This document shows positions 43,253 through 53,300 of a stretch of DNA of 64,000 bases, piece after piece. Numbering within the stretch: the stretch's first letter is position 1; every line of letters starts with the position of its first letter. This stretch comes from Rahnella laticis (lineage in GTDB: Bacteria; Pseudomonadota; Gammaproteobacteria; Enterobacterales; Enterobacteriaceae), in NCBI RefSeq assembly GCF_015644585.1, contig NZ_JADOBI010000002.1, positions 310,001 to 374,000 of the forward strand, read 5' to 3'. The position numbers and the translations under genes were made by a program. Under the pieces are notes generated by a model. The model had not been told where the DNA came from and made no database searches. It worked only from the letters and a program-made list of their open reading frames with translations.

Positions 43253-44253
43253 TAGCGGTGAAAGCGATCGCGACGGGGTGGCGCTGGACGCTGCCTCTGC
43301 TCATATTGAGCGTCACCTTCTGGCTGACGCTTTTTTGCCGTTCTGCGGTGCCGATTGGCGCGCTGGAATCTCTGCGTGCGCTGCTTCCAGGCCCGCCCGC
43401 ATCACTGGCGCAGGCGCTGGTGCTCAACCTGCGGTTACCGCGCAGCCTGGTGGCGATGTTGCTCGGTGCCAGCCTGGCACTGGCGGGCAGCCTGCTGCAA
43501 ACCCTGACCCGCAATCCGCTGGCGTCTCCCTCGCTGTTTGGCATTAACGCCGGTGCATCGCTGGCGATGGTGGTGGTCAGCGCACTCAGCCCGCAGCTGT
43601 TTTCCGGGTTCAGCATTGCGCTGGTGGCAGCCGCTGGCGGCGGCATCAGCTGGAGCATGGTGATGCTGACTGGCGGCGGATGGCAACAGGCGGGTGACCG
43701 CAGCCGGTTGATCCTCGCCGGAGTGGCCGTGTCGGCGCTGTGCGCTGCGCTGGCAAAAGCGACGCTGATCCTCTCAGAAGATCACGCATACGGCATTCTC
43801 AACTGGCTGGCCGGAGGCGTCGCGCACGCCCGCTGGCCGGAATTCTGGCACCTGTTCCCTTTCACTCTCATTATCGCGCCCTGGGTTTTGCTGCTTGCCA
43901 GCCGCCTGAACCTGTTACAGGTGAGTGATGAAAGCGCGCAGACGCTCGGCGTAAACCTGCCGCGCCTGCGGCTGATTATCAATCTTATGGTGTTATTGCT
44001 GGTGGGTGCCTGCGTCAGCGTCGCCGGGCCTCTGGCATTTATCGGGCTGCTGGTCCCGCACATTTCCCGTTACTGGATAGGTTATGATTTACGCCGCATG
44101 TTGCCGGTGAGCATGATTTTTGGCGCAACGCTGATGCTGCTGGCGGATTTGCTGGCGCGTTTTCTGGCGTGGCCAGGTGAATTACCGGCAGGCGTGGTGC
44201 TGGCGCTGATTGGCGCGCCGTTCTTTGTCTGGCTGGTGAGGACGCGCACATGA
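43249..44253 (+). CDS. fecC: FecC, ferric citrate ABC permease
   Basis: A 334-residue inner-membrane permease of the FecCD/BtuC family with about ten spans. Typical blocks are LRLPRSLVAMLLGASLALAG, LLQTLTRNPLASPSLFGINA and GPLAFIGLLVPHISRYWIGY, the last containing the loop that contacts the ATPase. It forms a heterodimer with FecD. It overlaps fecB and fecD by 4 nt each. Confidence 0.95.
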   Translation: MIAVKAIATGWRWTLPLLILSVTFWLTLFCRSAVPIGALESLRALLPGPPASLAQALVLNLRLPRSLVAMLLGASLALAGSLLQTLTRNPLASPSLFGINAGASLAMVVVSALSPQLFSGFSIALVAAAGGGISWSMVMLTGGGWQQAGDRSRLILAGVAVSALCAALAKATLILSEDHAYGILNWLAGGVAHARWPEFWHLFPFTLIIAPWVLLLASRLNLLQVSDESAQTLGVNLPRLRLIINLMVLLLVGACVSVAGPLAFIGLLVPHISRYWIGYDLRRMLPVSMIFGATLMLLADLLARFLAWPGELPAGVVLALIGAPFFVWLVRTRT

Positions 44254-45212
44254 CCCGACAGTTCACGGTATTCACCGTTCTGACCAGCCTGTTGCTGCTG
44301 ACCTTCGTGATTTCGCTGCGTTACGGCACGCACACGCTGACGTTTGAACAAATGCGTCTGGCGTTCGTAACTTCCGATGAAAACCATTTTCCGCTGATCG
44401 AATATCGCCTGCCGCGCGCGCTGCTGGCGGTGCTGGTCGGTGCGGCGCTGGCGCTTTCCGGCGTACTGGTGCAGGGCATTATCCGCAATCCGCTGGCGTC
44501 GCCGGACATACTGGGCGTAAACCACGCTGCCGGGCTGATGTCGGTCGGCGCACTGATGCTGTTTCCCGCGCTTTCCGTGCTGTGGCTGCCGCCGCTGGCC
44601 TTTCTGGGTGGGATCGCCGCATTTGTGTTGCTGCGCCTGATGTCCGGCCGTTCCGCGCCTTTGAAACTGGCGCTGACCGGCGTCGCGCTGACCGCTTTTT
44701 ACGCCAGCCTGACGGATTACCTGATGCTCTCGCGCCCGATGGAAATCAACAGCGCATTGCTGTGGCTGACCGGAAGTCTGTGGGGGCGCGGCTGGAATTT
44801 CGTCGAAATCGTCGCGCCGTGGTTGCTGATATTGCTGCCGCTCAGCCTGTGGTTCTGCCGCGATCTGGACGTTCTGGCGCTTGGCGATGAAAGTGCCTCG
44901 ACGCTGGGGATCCGCGTTTCCCGCGTACAGCGTCTGGTGTTATTGCTGGCCGTCGCGCTGGCTGCCATCAGCGTTGCCGCCTGCGGCCCGGTCGGGTTTA
45001 TCGGGCTGGTCGCACCGCATCTGACCCGCAAACTGGTCGGCGGAAGGCACCGCGTTTTGATCCCCGCGTCAGTGCTGGTCGGGGCGCTGATTTTACTGCT
45101 GGCCGACGTGCTGGCGCGCACCCTGCATCCGCCGCTGGAGCTGCCTGCGGGCGTTTTAACGGCGGTGATTGGCGCACCGTATTTCTTCTGGCTTCTGATG
45201 AGAACCCGCTGA
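44250..45212 (+). CDS. fecD: FecD, ferric citrate ABC permease
   Basis: A 320-residue partner permease of FecC. Family blocks are YRLPRALLAVLVGAALALSG, QGIIRNPLASPDILGVNHAA and GPVGFIGLVAPHLTRKLVGG. Together with FecC it forms the channel for ferric citrate. The stop lies 2 nt before the fecE ATG. Confidence 0.95.
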   Translation: MTRQFTVFTVLTSLLLLTFVISLRYGTHTLTFEQMRLAFVTSDENHFPLIEYRLPRALLAVLVGAALALSGVLVQGIIRNPLASPDILGVNHAAGLMSVGALMLFPALSVLWLPPLAFLGGIAAFVLLRLMSGRSAPLKLALTGVALTAFYASLTDYLMLSRPMEINSALLWLTGSLWGRGWNFVEIVAPWLLILLPLSLWFCRDLDVLALGDESASTLGIRVSRVQRLVLLLAVALAAISVAACGPVGFIGLVAPHLTRKLVGGRHRVLIPASVLVGALILLLADVLARTLHPPLELPAGVLTAVIGAPYFFWLLMRTR

Positions 45213-45214
45213 CT

Positions 45215-45982
45215 ATGCAACTGAGTGCAGAAAATCTGTACGCCGGATACGGCAATAAATCCATTCTGAACGGACTGTCGGTAACCCTGCCGGCCGGAAA
45301 AATCACCGCGCTGATCGGCCCGAACGGCTGCGGAAAATCGACGCTGCTGAAATGTTTTTCCCGCCTGCTGACGCCGGAGTCCGGCACGTTGCGGCTGGAA
45401 GGAGACGATATTTCCCGGCTACATGGCCGCGCGCTTGCCCGCAAACTGGCGCTGTTGCCGCAACAGCACATCGCGCCGGAAGGGATCCGCGTGCGGGAAC
45501 TGGTCGGCTATGGCCGGAGCCCGTGGCTGAATTTATGGGGCAGGCTGGGGGAGCAGGATCACGCGAGGGTCGCGCGTGCGATGCAGGAAACCAATATTGA
45601 TGATCTGGCCGAAAAATTAGTCAGCGAGCTTTCCGGCGGGCAGCGTCAGCGCGTGTTTCTGGCGATGGTGCTGGCGCAGGATACGCCGCTGGTTCTGCTC
45701 GACGAGCCGACAACGTATCTCGATATCAGCCATCAGGTTGAGCTGATGAATTTACTGCGCCGCCAGAATCAGCAGGGCAAAACGGTGGTCGCCGTGCTGC
45801 ATGACCTCAATCAGGCCAGCCGTTATTGCGATTATCTGGTGATGATGGCGGCCGGAAAAATCGTTGCACAAGGCACGCCGGAAGCCGTAATGACACCTGC
45901 GCTGCTGGCACAGGTCTTTGATATTGATGCGCAAATCCACCCCGAGCCGGTTTCCGGCATGCCGATGTGTATTGTGAAATAG
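45215..45982 (+). CDS. fecE: FecE, ferric citrate ABC ATPase
   Basis: A 255-residue ATPase that powers the FecCD permease. The Walker A motif is GPNGCGKST, the Q-loop is in LLPQQHIAPEGI, the signature is LSGGQRQRV, Walker B is PLVLLDEPTTYLDI and the switch His lies in AVLHDLNQASRY. All are intact. It is the last gene of the fec operon; I see no clear terminator after it. Confidence 0.95.
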   Translation: MQLSAENLYAGYGNKSILNGLSVTLPAGKITALIGPNGCGKSTLLKCFSRLLTPESGTLRLEGDDISRLHGRALARKLALLPQQHIAPEGIRVRELVGYGRSPWLNLWGRLGEQDHARVARAMQETNIDDLAEKLVSELSGGQRQRVFLAMVLAQDTPLVLLDEPTTYLDISHQVELMNLLRRQNQQGKTVVAVLHDLNQASRYCDYLVMMAAGKIVAQGTPEAVMTPALLAQVFDIDAQIHPEPVSGMPMCIVK

Positions 45983-46091
45983 TTTTTCATTTTTCGTTGT
46001 CATTGTTTTCTATCGACTTGTCTGTTTTGAACTACACTTTTTGCACCCCTACGCGCCAGAGAGCGCAAGACAACGATAACGAGAAAACCAG

Positions 46092-47240
46092 ATGATTATT
46101 TCTGCATCAACGGACTACCGCGCGGCGGCAAAAAGTAAATTGCCGCCATTTCTGTTTCACTATATCGACGGCGGCGCGTACAACGAACACACCCTGCGCC
46201 GCAACACTTCTGATCTGGCCGACATCGCCCTGCGCCAGCGCATCCTGAAAAACATGTCCGATCTCAGCCTCGAGACGCAACTGTTTGGCGAAAAACTGTC
46301 GATGCCGGTGGTGCTGGCACCCGTCGGCCTGACCGGCATGTACGCCCGCCGTGGTGAAGTTCAGGCGGCGCGCGCGGCAGCCAAAAAAGGCATTCCGTTC
46401 ACGCTTTCCACCGTTTCCGTTTGTCCGATTGAAGAAGTCGCACCGGCCATCGACCGCCCGATGTGGTTCCAGCTTTACGTCTTAAAAGATCGCGGATTTA
46501 TGCGCAATGCGCTGGAACGCGCGCAGGCGGCAGGCGTGAAAACGCTGGTCTTTACCGTCGATATGCCGGTGCCCGGCGCACGATATCGTGACGCCCATTC
46601 CGGCATGAGCGGCCCGAACGCCGCTGCGCGCCGCATGTTGCAGGCCGTTTTGCATCCGCAATGGGCGTGGGACGTCGGCGTAAACGGTAAACCGCATGAC
46701 CTCGGCAACGTTTCTGCCTATCTCGGCAAACCGACCGGGCTGGAAGATTACATCGGCTGGCTGGGCACCAATTTTGACCCGTCGATATCGTGGAAAGATC
46801 TGGAGTGGATCCGTGAATTCTGGAAAGGCCCGATGATCATCAAAGGCATTCTTGACCCGGAAGACGCCAGGGACGCCGTGCGGTTTGGCGCAGACGGCAT
46901 CGTGGTCTCAAACCACGGCGGCCGCCAGCTCGACGGCGTGCTTTCCACTGCGCACGCGCTGCCCGCAATCGCCGACGCCGTAAAAGGCGACATCACCATT
47001 CTCGCCGATTCCGGCATCCGCACCGGTCTGGACGTGGTCCGCATGATCGCGCTCGGCGCCGACAGCGTGCTGCTCGGCCGCGCCTTCGTCTACGCACTGG
47101 CCGCGGCAGGCGAGGCGGGCGTCATCAACCTGCTGACTCTGATCGAAAAAGAAATGCGCGTCGCCATGACGCTGACCGGCGCGAAATCTATTTCAGAAAT
47201 CAGCGCCGAATCGCTGGTCTACGGGCGAAGCGTGCGGTGA
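46092..47240 (+). CDS. lldD: L-lactate dehydrogenase (quinone), LldD
   Basis: A 382-residue FMN enzyme that oxidises L-lactate to pyruvate and feeds electrons to the quinone pool at the inner membrane. It begins [20 protein letters not shown], as E. coli LldD does, and the active-site block [14 protein letters not shown] holds the catalytic His and substrate Arg. The FMN-binding blocks [12 protein letters not shown] and [20 protein letters not shown] are present. In E. coli it sits in lldPRD; here no lactate permease or LldR regulator is adjacent, so it is a solo copy. Confidence 0.93.
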   Translation: MIISASTDYRAAAKSKLPPFLFHYIDGGAYNEHTLRRNTSDLADIALRQRILKNMSDLSLETQLFGEKLSMPVVLAPVGLTGMYARRGEVQAARAAAKKGIPFTLSTVSVCPIEEVAPAIDRPMWFQLYVLKDRGFMRNALERAQAAGVKTLVFTVDMPVPGARYRDAHSGMSGPNAAARRMLQAVLHPQWAWDVGVNGKPHDLGNVSAYLGKPTGLEDYIGWLGTNFDPSISWKDLEWIREFWKGPMIIKGILDPEDARDAVRFGADGIVVSNHGGRQLDGVLSTAHALPAIADAVKGDITILADSGIRTGLDVVRMIALGADSVLLGRAFVYALAAAGEAGVINLLTLIEKEMRVAMTLTGAKSISEISAESLVYGRSVR

Positions 47241-47407
47241 TTTGATGCCGGAAAGGCAGCGATAATGTTTGTGAGGTGTCGCTGTCTTTATTATTTATCT
47301 GCTTTTTGAATATCTCAATTTTCCAGATATCCATGGGAGAAATGCGTATAAGTAACGGCCTGTAAATATGTCAGCATAGATTTGTCCGGGTTAATCCGCA
47401 GGGCACT

Positions 47408-47443
47408 ATCACCTCAATTAAAACCATCACCTCAATTAAAAAA
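47408..47443 (+). repeat. 18-bp tandem duplication upstream of the MetQ-like gene
   Basis: ATCACCTCAATTAAAACC (47408-47425) is followed directly by ATCACCTCAATTAAAAAA (47426-47443), 16 of 18 identical. It lies 20 bp before the start codon and just before the ribosome-binding site, so it lengthens the leader. It is probably a recent slippage duplication. Confidence 0.7.
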
Positions 47444-47463
47444 GTTAATTTTAGGGAATGTCT

Positions 47464-48303
47464 ATGCTGAAAAATATTGCTTTGCCGGTTTCTAAATCGC
47501 TTTCTATTGCCGGTCGTCTGACGGCTGCTGCAGCATTGCTTTCCTCCTTGTCCGCCTGGGCGGCAGAGCCGTTGCGCGTGCAGGCGGATCCGGTGCCCCA
47601 CGCGGAAATTCTGGCGTACGTGCAGAAAATCGACCCGAGTCTGAATCTCAAAGTGATCGAAATTCCGAGCGGGGTGAATCCGAATGAATTGCTGGCGCAC
47701 GGTGACGTGGATGCCAACTATTTCCAGCACGTACCGTATTTGCTGTCGCAGGAAAAGGCGCTGAAAGAGAAATTTGAAGTCGCCGCGACGGTGCATATCG
47801 AGCCGCTCGGCGTATATTCCAGCCGTCACAAAAGTTATGCGGAAGTGCCGCAAAATGGCACCGTCGCCGTACCAAATAACGAAACCAATCTCAGCCGCGC
47901 GCTGTATTTACTGCAAAGTCAGGGGCTGATTACGCTGAAACCGGGCTTCACCGATCCGGCGAAAAATCAGGCCACGCCGCGTGATATCGCCACCAACCCG
48001 AAAAACCTGAAAATTCTGGAAGTCGAATCCCCGCAAATTCCGCGTTCTTTACCGGATGTCGATCTGGCGGTCATTAACGGCAACTTCGCGCTGGAAGCGG
48101 GGCTGAGCCCGGCAAAAGACGCGCTCGGGCTGGAGAAAGCGAAGGGAAATCCTTACGCGAATATTCTGGTGACGACCGAAAAACTTAAAAACGACCCGCG
48201 GATTAAGCAACTGGCGAAAGATCTCGAATCGCCGCAGGTCGCAGAGTTTATTAAAGAGAAGTTTAAAGGATCGGTGTTACCGGTGGCAGCTGCGAAAAGT
48301 TAG
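47464..48303 (+). CDS. MetQ/NlpA-family periplasmic binding protein
   Basis: A 279-residue binding protein of the NlpA/MetQ family, whose members deliver methionine or related amino acids to ABC importers. Family blocks are LRVQADPVPHAEILAYVQKI, NYFQHVPYLLSQEKALKEKF and VAVPNNETNLSRALYLLQSQ. Unlike MetQ it lacks the lipobox Cys: the signal peptide ends near SAWA/AEPL, so it should be free in the periplasm. No ABC genes are adjacent. The ATG at 47464 has GGGA at good spacing; another ATG lies 6 nt before it. A sulphur compound other than methionine is possible. Confidence 0.82.
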   Translation: MLKNIALPVSKSLSIAGRLTAAAALLSSLSAWAAEPLRVQADPVPHAEILAYVQKIDPSLNLKVIEIPSGVNPNELLAHGDVDANYFQHVPYLLSQEKALKEKFEVAATVHIEPLGVYSSRHKSYAEVPQNGTVAVPNNETNLSRALYLLQSQGLITLKPGFTDPAKNQATPRDIATNPKNLKILEVESPQIPRSLPDVDLAVINGNFALEAGLSPAKDALGLEKAKGNPYANILVTTEKLKNDPRIKQLAKDLESPQVAEFIKEKFKGSVLPVAAAKS

Positions 48304-48313
48304 TAAACCGTGA

Positions 48314-48343
48314 TCCAGCCTCAGTGCAGATCCTGAGGCTGGA
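48314..48343 (+). terminator. Hairpin after the MetQ-like gene
   Basis: TCCAGCCTCAG (48314-48324) and CTGAGGCTGGA (48333-48343) form a perfect 11-bp stem with an 8-nt loop 10 nt after the stop. The T-run is broken. It probably ends the transcript. The rest of 48344-48559 shows no gene and should hold the cdiB promoter. Confidence 0.65.
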
Positions 48344-48559
48344 CTCTGAATCAGTTTGTTTGTTATTCCCTTCTAATAACCTTACTCACCATATTTATTA
48401 ATCTCTTCCTGTTAATCCCGAATATACATTCCGAAACATTTTCGCCAAAAAAACAGTTAAAGGAATACGCCATGCATGCCGATAGGAGCTGAATGTTGAA
48501 TCATAATTCAAAGCCATAGTCTTTTTTGACGCCGGGTTTTTGAGGCGGGCAGGGAAGCT

Positions 48560-50287
48560 GTGCTGGTCAGGAAAAAACGCCCGGATATGGAAATCATAAG
48601 CCTTATTTCTCTTTTTCGACGTTTCGGACGCCGGAAAGTCAGCCTTTATGCGGCGCTGACGTTACTGGTTGCTTTTGCGACAAACGCGGCATCACTCAGC
48701 CCCGCCGACCGCGACAGTATAGAACAGCAGCAACGGCAACTTCTTCAGCAGAACCAGCAGCAGCGTCAGGAACTGGAGCGCAGCACGCCAGTCACGCCCG
48801 CGCCGCCAGTATCACCGCAGCCCGGCGGCCCCTGTTTTGAAATCCATTCCATCACGCTTCCCGGCGCAGACCATCTGCCCGCCCGGGCGCAGCAAAAACT
48901 GATTCAACCTTATCTGCAAAAATGCCTCGGTATCGGCCAGATTAATGCGCTGGTGAAACAGGTTTCTGACTGGTACATCGGGCAAGGTTTTATTACCAGC
49001 CGTGCGTTTCTTACCGAACAAGATTTGTCGTCAGGCACACTCAGCCTGACGGTGATGGAGGGGAAACTCGAAGCCATCAAAATGGAGAATCAGCGCGGTG
49101 CGATGCTGGCGATGGCGTTTCCGGGTCTTACCGGAAAAATTCTTAACCTGCGCGATATCGAGCAGGGGATGGAGCAGATAAACCGGCTGCGCAAAACGCC
49201 GGTGCAGATTGAAATCCAGCCGGGCAGTCAGCCGGGTTATTCCATCGTCAACCTGACGTCCACGTCGGAGTTTCCGCTTCAGGCCAGCATCGGCTTTGAT
49301 AACTCGGGGCAAAAAAGTACCGGTACCGGGCAGCTTAACGGCTCGGTGACCGGCAATAATCTGCTCGGTCTGGCTGACCAGTGGTTTGTCAGCACCGCCC
49401 GCAGCTCGGACGGGGCGAGTGATCATGACGCCAAAAGCGTGCAGGCCGGAGTGAATCTGCCTTACGGATACTGGTTATTCGATTACAACTACAGCTACAG
49501 CGATTATCTCAGCACGATTGAATCACAGGGTTATCTCTGGCGATCCAGCGGCGACAGCCAGTCACACCGGTTTACGCTCTCACGTGTCCTGTTCCGAAAT
49601 GGCAACATGAAAACCGCCGCCAGCTTCGGACTTACCCACCGCCTGAACCGTAATTACCTCAACGATGCGCCGCTTGAAAGCAGCACGCGCAGCCTGACCA
49701 GCTGGACCGCCGGCATCAATCACAGCCAGAAACTCTGGGGCGGATACGCGACGCTTAACCCTGCCTTCAGCCGCGGTGTACCGTGGTTTGGGGGAGAAAG
49801 TGACGAGGGAAAATCGCCTGATGCGCCGCGTGCTGAATTTTCAAAATGGACGCTCTCTTCCAGTTACTACCGCCCGGTGACGCAACGTATCACCTGGCTG
49901 ACCAGCGCCTACGGGCAGTGGGGCGACGACCGTCTCTATGGCAGCGAACGTCTGACGATTGGCGGCGAAAGCTCGGTTCGCGGTTTCAAAGAACAGTATC
50001 TCTCCGGCGATAACGGCGGCTACTGGCGAAATGAACTCGACGCTCAGCTGTTCACGTTACCGGGGCTGGGGCAAATCAGCAGTATCACGGCGCTCGACGG
50101 CGGATACCTGCAACACAGCAATCACGATTCGGCCGCGGCCGGCACCTTATGGGGCGCAGCGGTCGGACTTGCCAGTACTAATGCACATTTCTCCAGCCAG
50201 TTTACCGTTGGCTGGCCGCTGCGCTATCCGGATTCATTGTCGCCGGACCGCGTCACGGTCTACTACCGTATCGGCTTTGCACTGTAA
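48560..50287 (+). CDS. cdiB: TpsB/CdiB outer-membrane transporter
   Basis: A 575-residue two-partner secretion transporter that exports the large protein encoded next to it. A signal region ends near ATNA/ASLS. A Gln-rich helix and linker ([20 protein letters not shown]) is followed by two POTRA domains (first from [15 protein letters not shown]) and a 16-strand barrel. The VRGF motif in [20 protein letters not shown], which sits inside the barrel in this family, is intact. The frame starts at a GTG (48560) with AGGGA before it; an ATG at 48587 is the alternative. It lies 20 nt before cdiA. Confidence 0.9.
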   Translation: MLVRKKRPDMEIISLISLFRRFGRRKVSLYAALTLLVAFATNAASLSPADRDSIEQQQRQLLQQNQQQRQELERSTPVTPAPPVSPQPGGPCFEIHSITLPGADHLPARAQQKLIQPYLQKCLGIGQINALVKQVSDWYIGQGFITSRAFLTEQDLSSGTLSLTVMEGKLEAIKMENQRGAMLAMAFPGLTGKILNLRDIEQGMEQINRLRKTPVQIEIQPGSQPGYSIVNLTSTSEFPLQASIGFDNSGQKSTGTGQLNGSVTGNNLLGLADQWFVSTARSSDGASDHDAKSVQAGVNLPYGYWLFDYNYSYSDYLSTIESQGYLWRSSGDSQSHRFTLSRVLFRNGNMKTAASFGLTHRLNRNYLNDAPLESSTRSLTSWTAGINHSQKLWGGYATLNPAFSRGVPWFGGESDEGKSPDAPRAEFSKWTLSSSYYRPVTQRITWLTSAYGQWGDDRLYGSERLTIGGESSVRGFKEQYLSGDNGGYWRNELDAQLFTLPGLGQISSITALDGGYLQHSNHDSAAAGTLWGAAVGLASTNAHFSSQFTVGWPLRYPDSLSPDRVTVYYRIGFAL

Positions 50288-50307
50288 AGATGAGAAGGAA
50301 TTCGGGG

Positions 50308-53300
50308 ATGAAAGCGGTGAAAGAACAACCTGTTGCGTTATGGCGTAAGGCGCTGGCGTACGGACTGATGGGCTGGCTGGTCTGGCAGCCGGTGGTGCCC
50401 GCATTCGCGGCGGGCGTAACGGTGGCCGAAGGTAACACCCGCACCGATCAGGCCGGGAACGGCGTGCCGGTGGTGAACATTGCCACCCCCAATCAGGCCG
50501 GGATTTCGCACAATAAATACACCGAATTTAACGTCGGCCAGCAGGGCCTCATCCTCAACAATGCCACCGGCAAACTCACGCAAACTCAGCTCGGCGGTCT
50601 GATCCAAAATAACCCCAATCTTGCCGCAGGTCAGGAAGCAAAGGGCATCATTAACGAAGTGGTGTCATCGAACCCTTCGCAGCTTAATGGCTACATGGAA
50701 GTCGCCGGTAAAGCCGCGAACGTCATGGTGGCTAACCCGTACGGGATCACCTGTAACGGCTGCGGATTCCTCAATACCCCCAACGCCTCGTTAACCACGG
50801 GCAAACCGGTGCTGGGGGCAGACGGTTCGCTTCAATCCCTCGATGTTACGCAGGGCGCGATCACGGTCGAAGGTCAGGGTCTGGACGCCCGCCAGAGCGA
50901 CTCGTTTTCGCTGATTTCCCGCGCCGCACAGATTAATGCCGGTTTGTATGCCAAAGACCTGAACGTCACTTTGGGGGCGAATCGTGTGGATGCGCAGGGT
51001 AACGCTGCGCCGCTCTCTGGCGCAGGCGTGCCGTCGGTGGCCATCGACACCGGTGCGCTGGGCGGCATGTATGCTAACCGTATCCATCTGGTCTCCAGCG
51101 ACAAAGGCGTCGGGGTCAATCTGGGTAACCTGAACGCGTCCACCGGCGACATGCAGATTGATACCAGCGGGAAACTGACGCTGAACAATGCGACAGCCAC
51201 CGGCAAACTGACGGCGAATGCGCAGGAGATTGCGCTGAACGGCGCACAGCAGTCGGGCGGCGATATGGCGCTCAACAGCAAGGGGCAGATGGCGGTGCAG
51301 GGCAGTCAGGTGACCAGTGGCGGGAATATGACGCTGGCCGCAGGGCAACTGACGTCAGGCAGCGCGGCGAAGGTCTCCGCCGCCGGTAACGTCAGCGCAG
51401 CAGCAGGAAACGCAGGGCAATGGCAGGGCAGCCTGATGGCGGGCAAAGATCTCAGTCTCAGCGCCGGTGACCTGACCAATAACGGGCTGATTGCCGCCAG
51501 CGATAACGCGAATCTGACAACACAGCACCTGATCAACAGCGGAACACTACAGGCACAGACGCAGTCGGTTCAGGCGACGACGCTGGACAACAGCGGTGTG
51601 ATACAGGCGAAAGGGGTACAACAGATTCACGCCAGTTCCCTGAGTACGACTGGCGGTTCGACAATCTCCAGTGCTGGCAATTTATCGCTGGATGCTGACA
51701 GTGCAACGATCGCCGGTCTGGTTTCGAGTGACAACCAGCTCACCGGACGCTTTGGACAGTTAGCCACGCTGGCCGGTTCGCAAATCCAATCGGGCACGGA
51801 TGCGGATGTTCAGGCCAGCGGCGTGACCACGCTGGGCGGTAATCTGCGTGCCGGACGGGATCTGCTGCTGAGCAGCAGCAGCCTGAACTCCGTCAGCGGA
51901 GCGCAGGTTTATGCCGTGGGCAATGTTCAGGCTACTGCTGGCAACAACGGCGTGTGGGGCGGCAGCCTGACGGCGGGCGGTAATCTTGGTATGAATGCTG
52001 CCGACATGACCAATAACGGTACGCTGGCGGCGGGTGCTGACACGGCGATCACCACACAAAAACTGACCAACCGCGGGCTGATTCAGGCGCAGGGTAAACA
52101 AACCCTGATTGCGACCGCGCTCACCAATAACGGTAAATTGCAGTCCGGCGGGACACAGCAAATCGACGCCAGCACCCTTAATAATCAGGGAATGATTGGC
52201 TCACTGCAGGGGCTGAATTTCCAGATCGCCGGTCCGATGACTGTGGGTAAAACGGGAAGTTTACTGGCAGGTGACCAGCTGAATATTGACAGCGGACAGC
52301 TCACCGCTGACGGCATCCTGACCGGTACTCACGGGCTGACATTGACGACGGGCGCCTTAAAAACAGGCAGCGCAGCGGTGATCACCAGCCAGGGCGATAT
52401 CGGTTTAACCAGCCATAGCGTTGAAAATGCCGGACTTATTAACGCGGGCGGCAATACAACGCTGACCACGCAAGATCTGAGCAATACCGGGACATTGCAG
52501 GCGCAGGGCGATCAGACTTTGCAAAGCGTTTCGCTTGATAACAACGGAACGATTCAGACGAAAGGCACGCATTACATCACGGCGGACCTGTTGAGCAACA
52601 ACGGCGCTATCGGTGCGGGTAAGACATTACAACTGCAGGCTAAACAGATCCTGAGTCAGGGGGCTGACGGTACAATCGATGCCACCGGCGCACTGGCGAT
52701 TAACGCTGCACAGGCGCAGATGGCGGGTCATGTCACCGGTCATGAGGACAGTCAGCTGGACTTTGGGTCACTGACGACCGCCGCCAATTCCACGATCTCA
52801 GGCCAGGGCAGTCTGTCCCTGAATGCGGGCAGCGCGCAACTCGGCGGCGTGATCTCAGGAGATAACCAGCTGACCGGACATTTTGGTCAACTGATCACCG
52901 CCGCCGGTTCGCAAATTCAGTCCGGTTCTGACGCGGATATTCAGGCCAGCGATTACGCCATGCTGGACGGTAATATTCGTGCCGGACAAAACCTGCAACT
53001 GGGCAGTGGTTCACTGAACTCCGCCAGCGGTGCGCAGGTTTATGCCACCGGAAATGTACAGATCAGCGCTGGCGATAACGGAATATGGAACGGTGGCCTG
53101 ACAGCCGGGGGCGATCTGGCACTGAATGCCGCCGGACTGACCAATAACGGGACGTTGGCGGCGTCAGGCAACACGAACTTCGCCACGCAAAAACTTAACA
53201 ATAACGGCCTGATGCAGGCTCTGGGCAGTCAGACCCTGAATGCCACCGACCTGAGCAATACGGGTAAAATTCAGTCCGGCGGTACGCAAAATATCACGGC

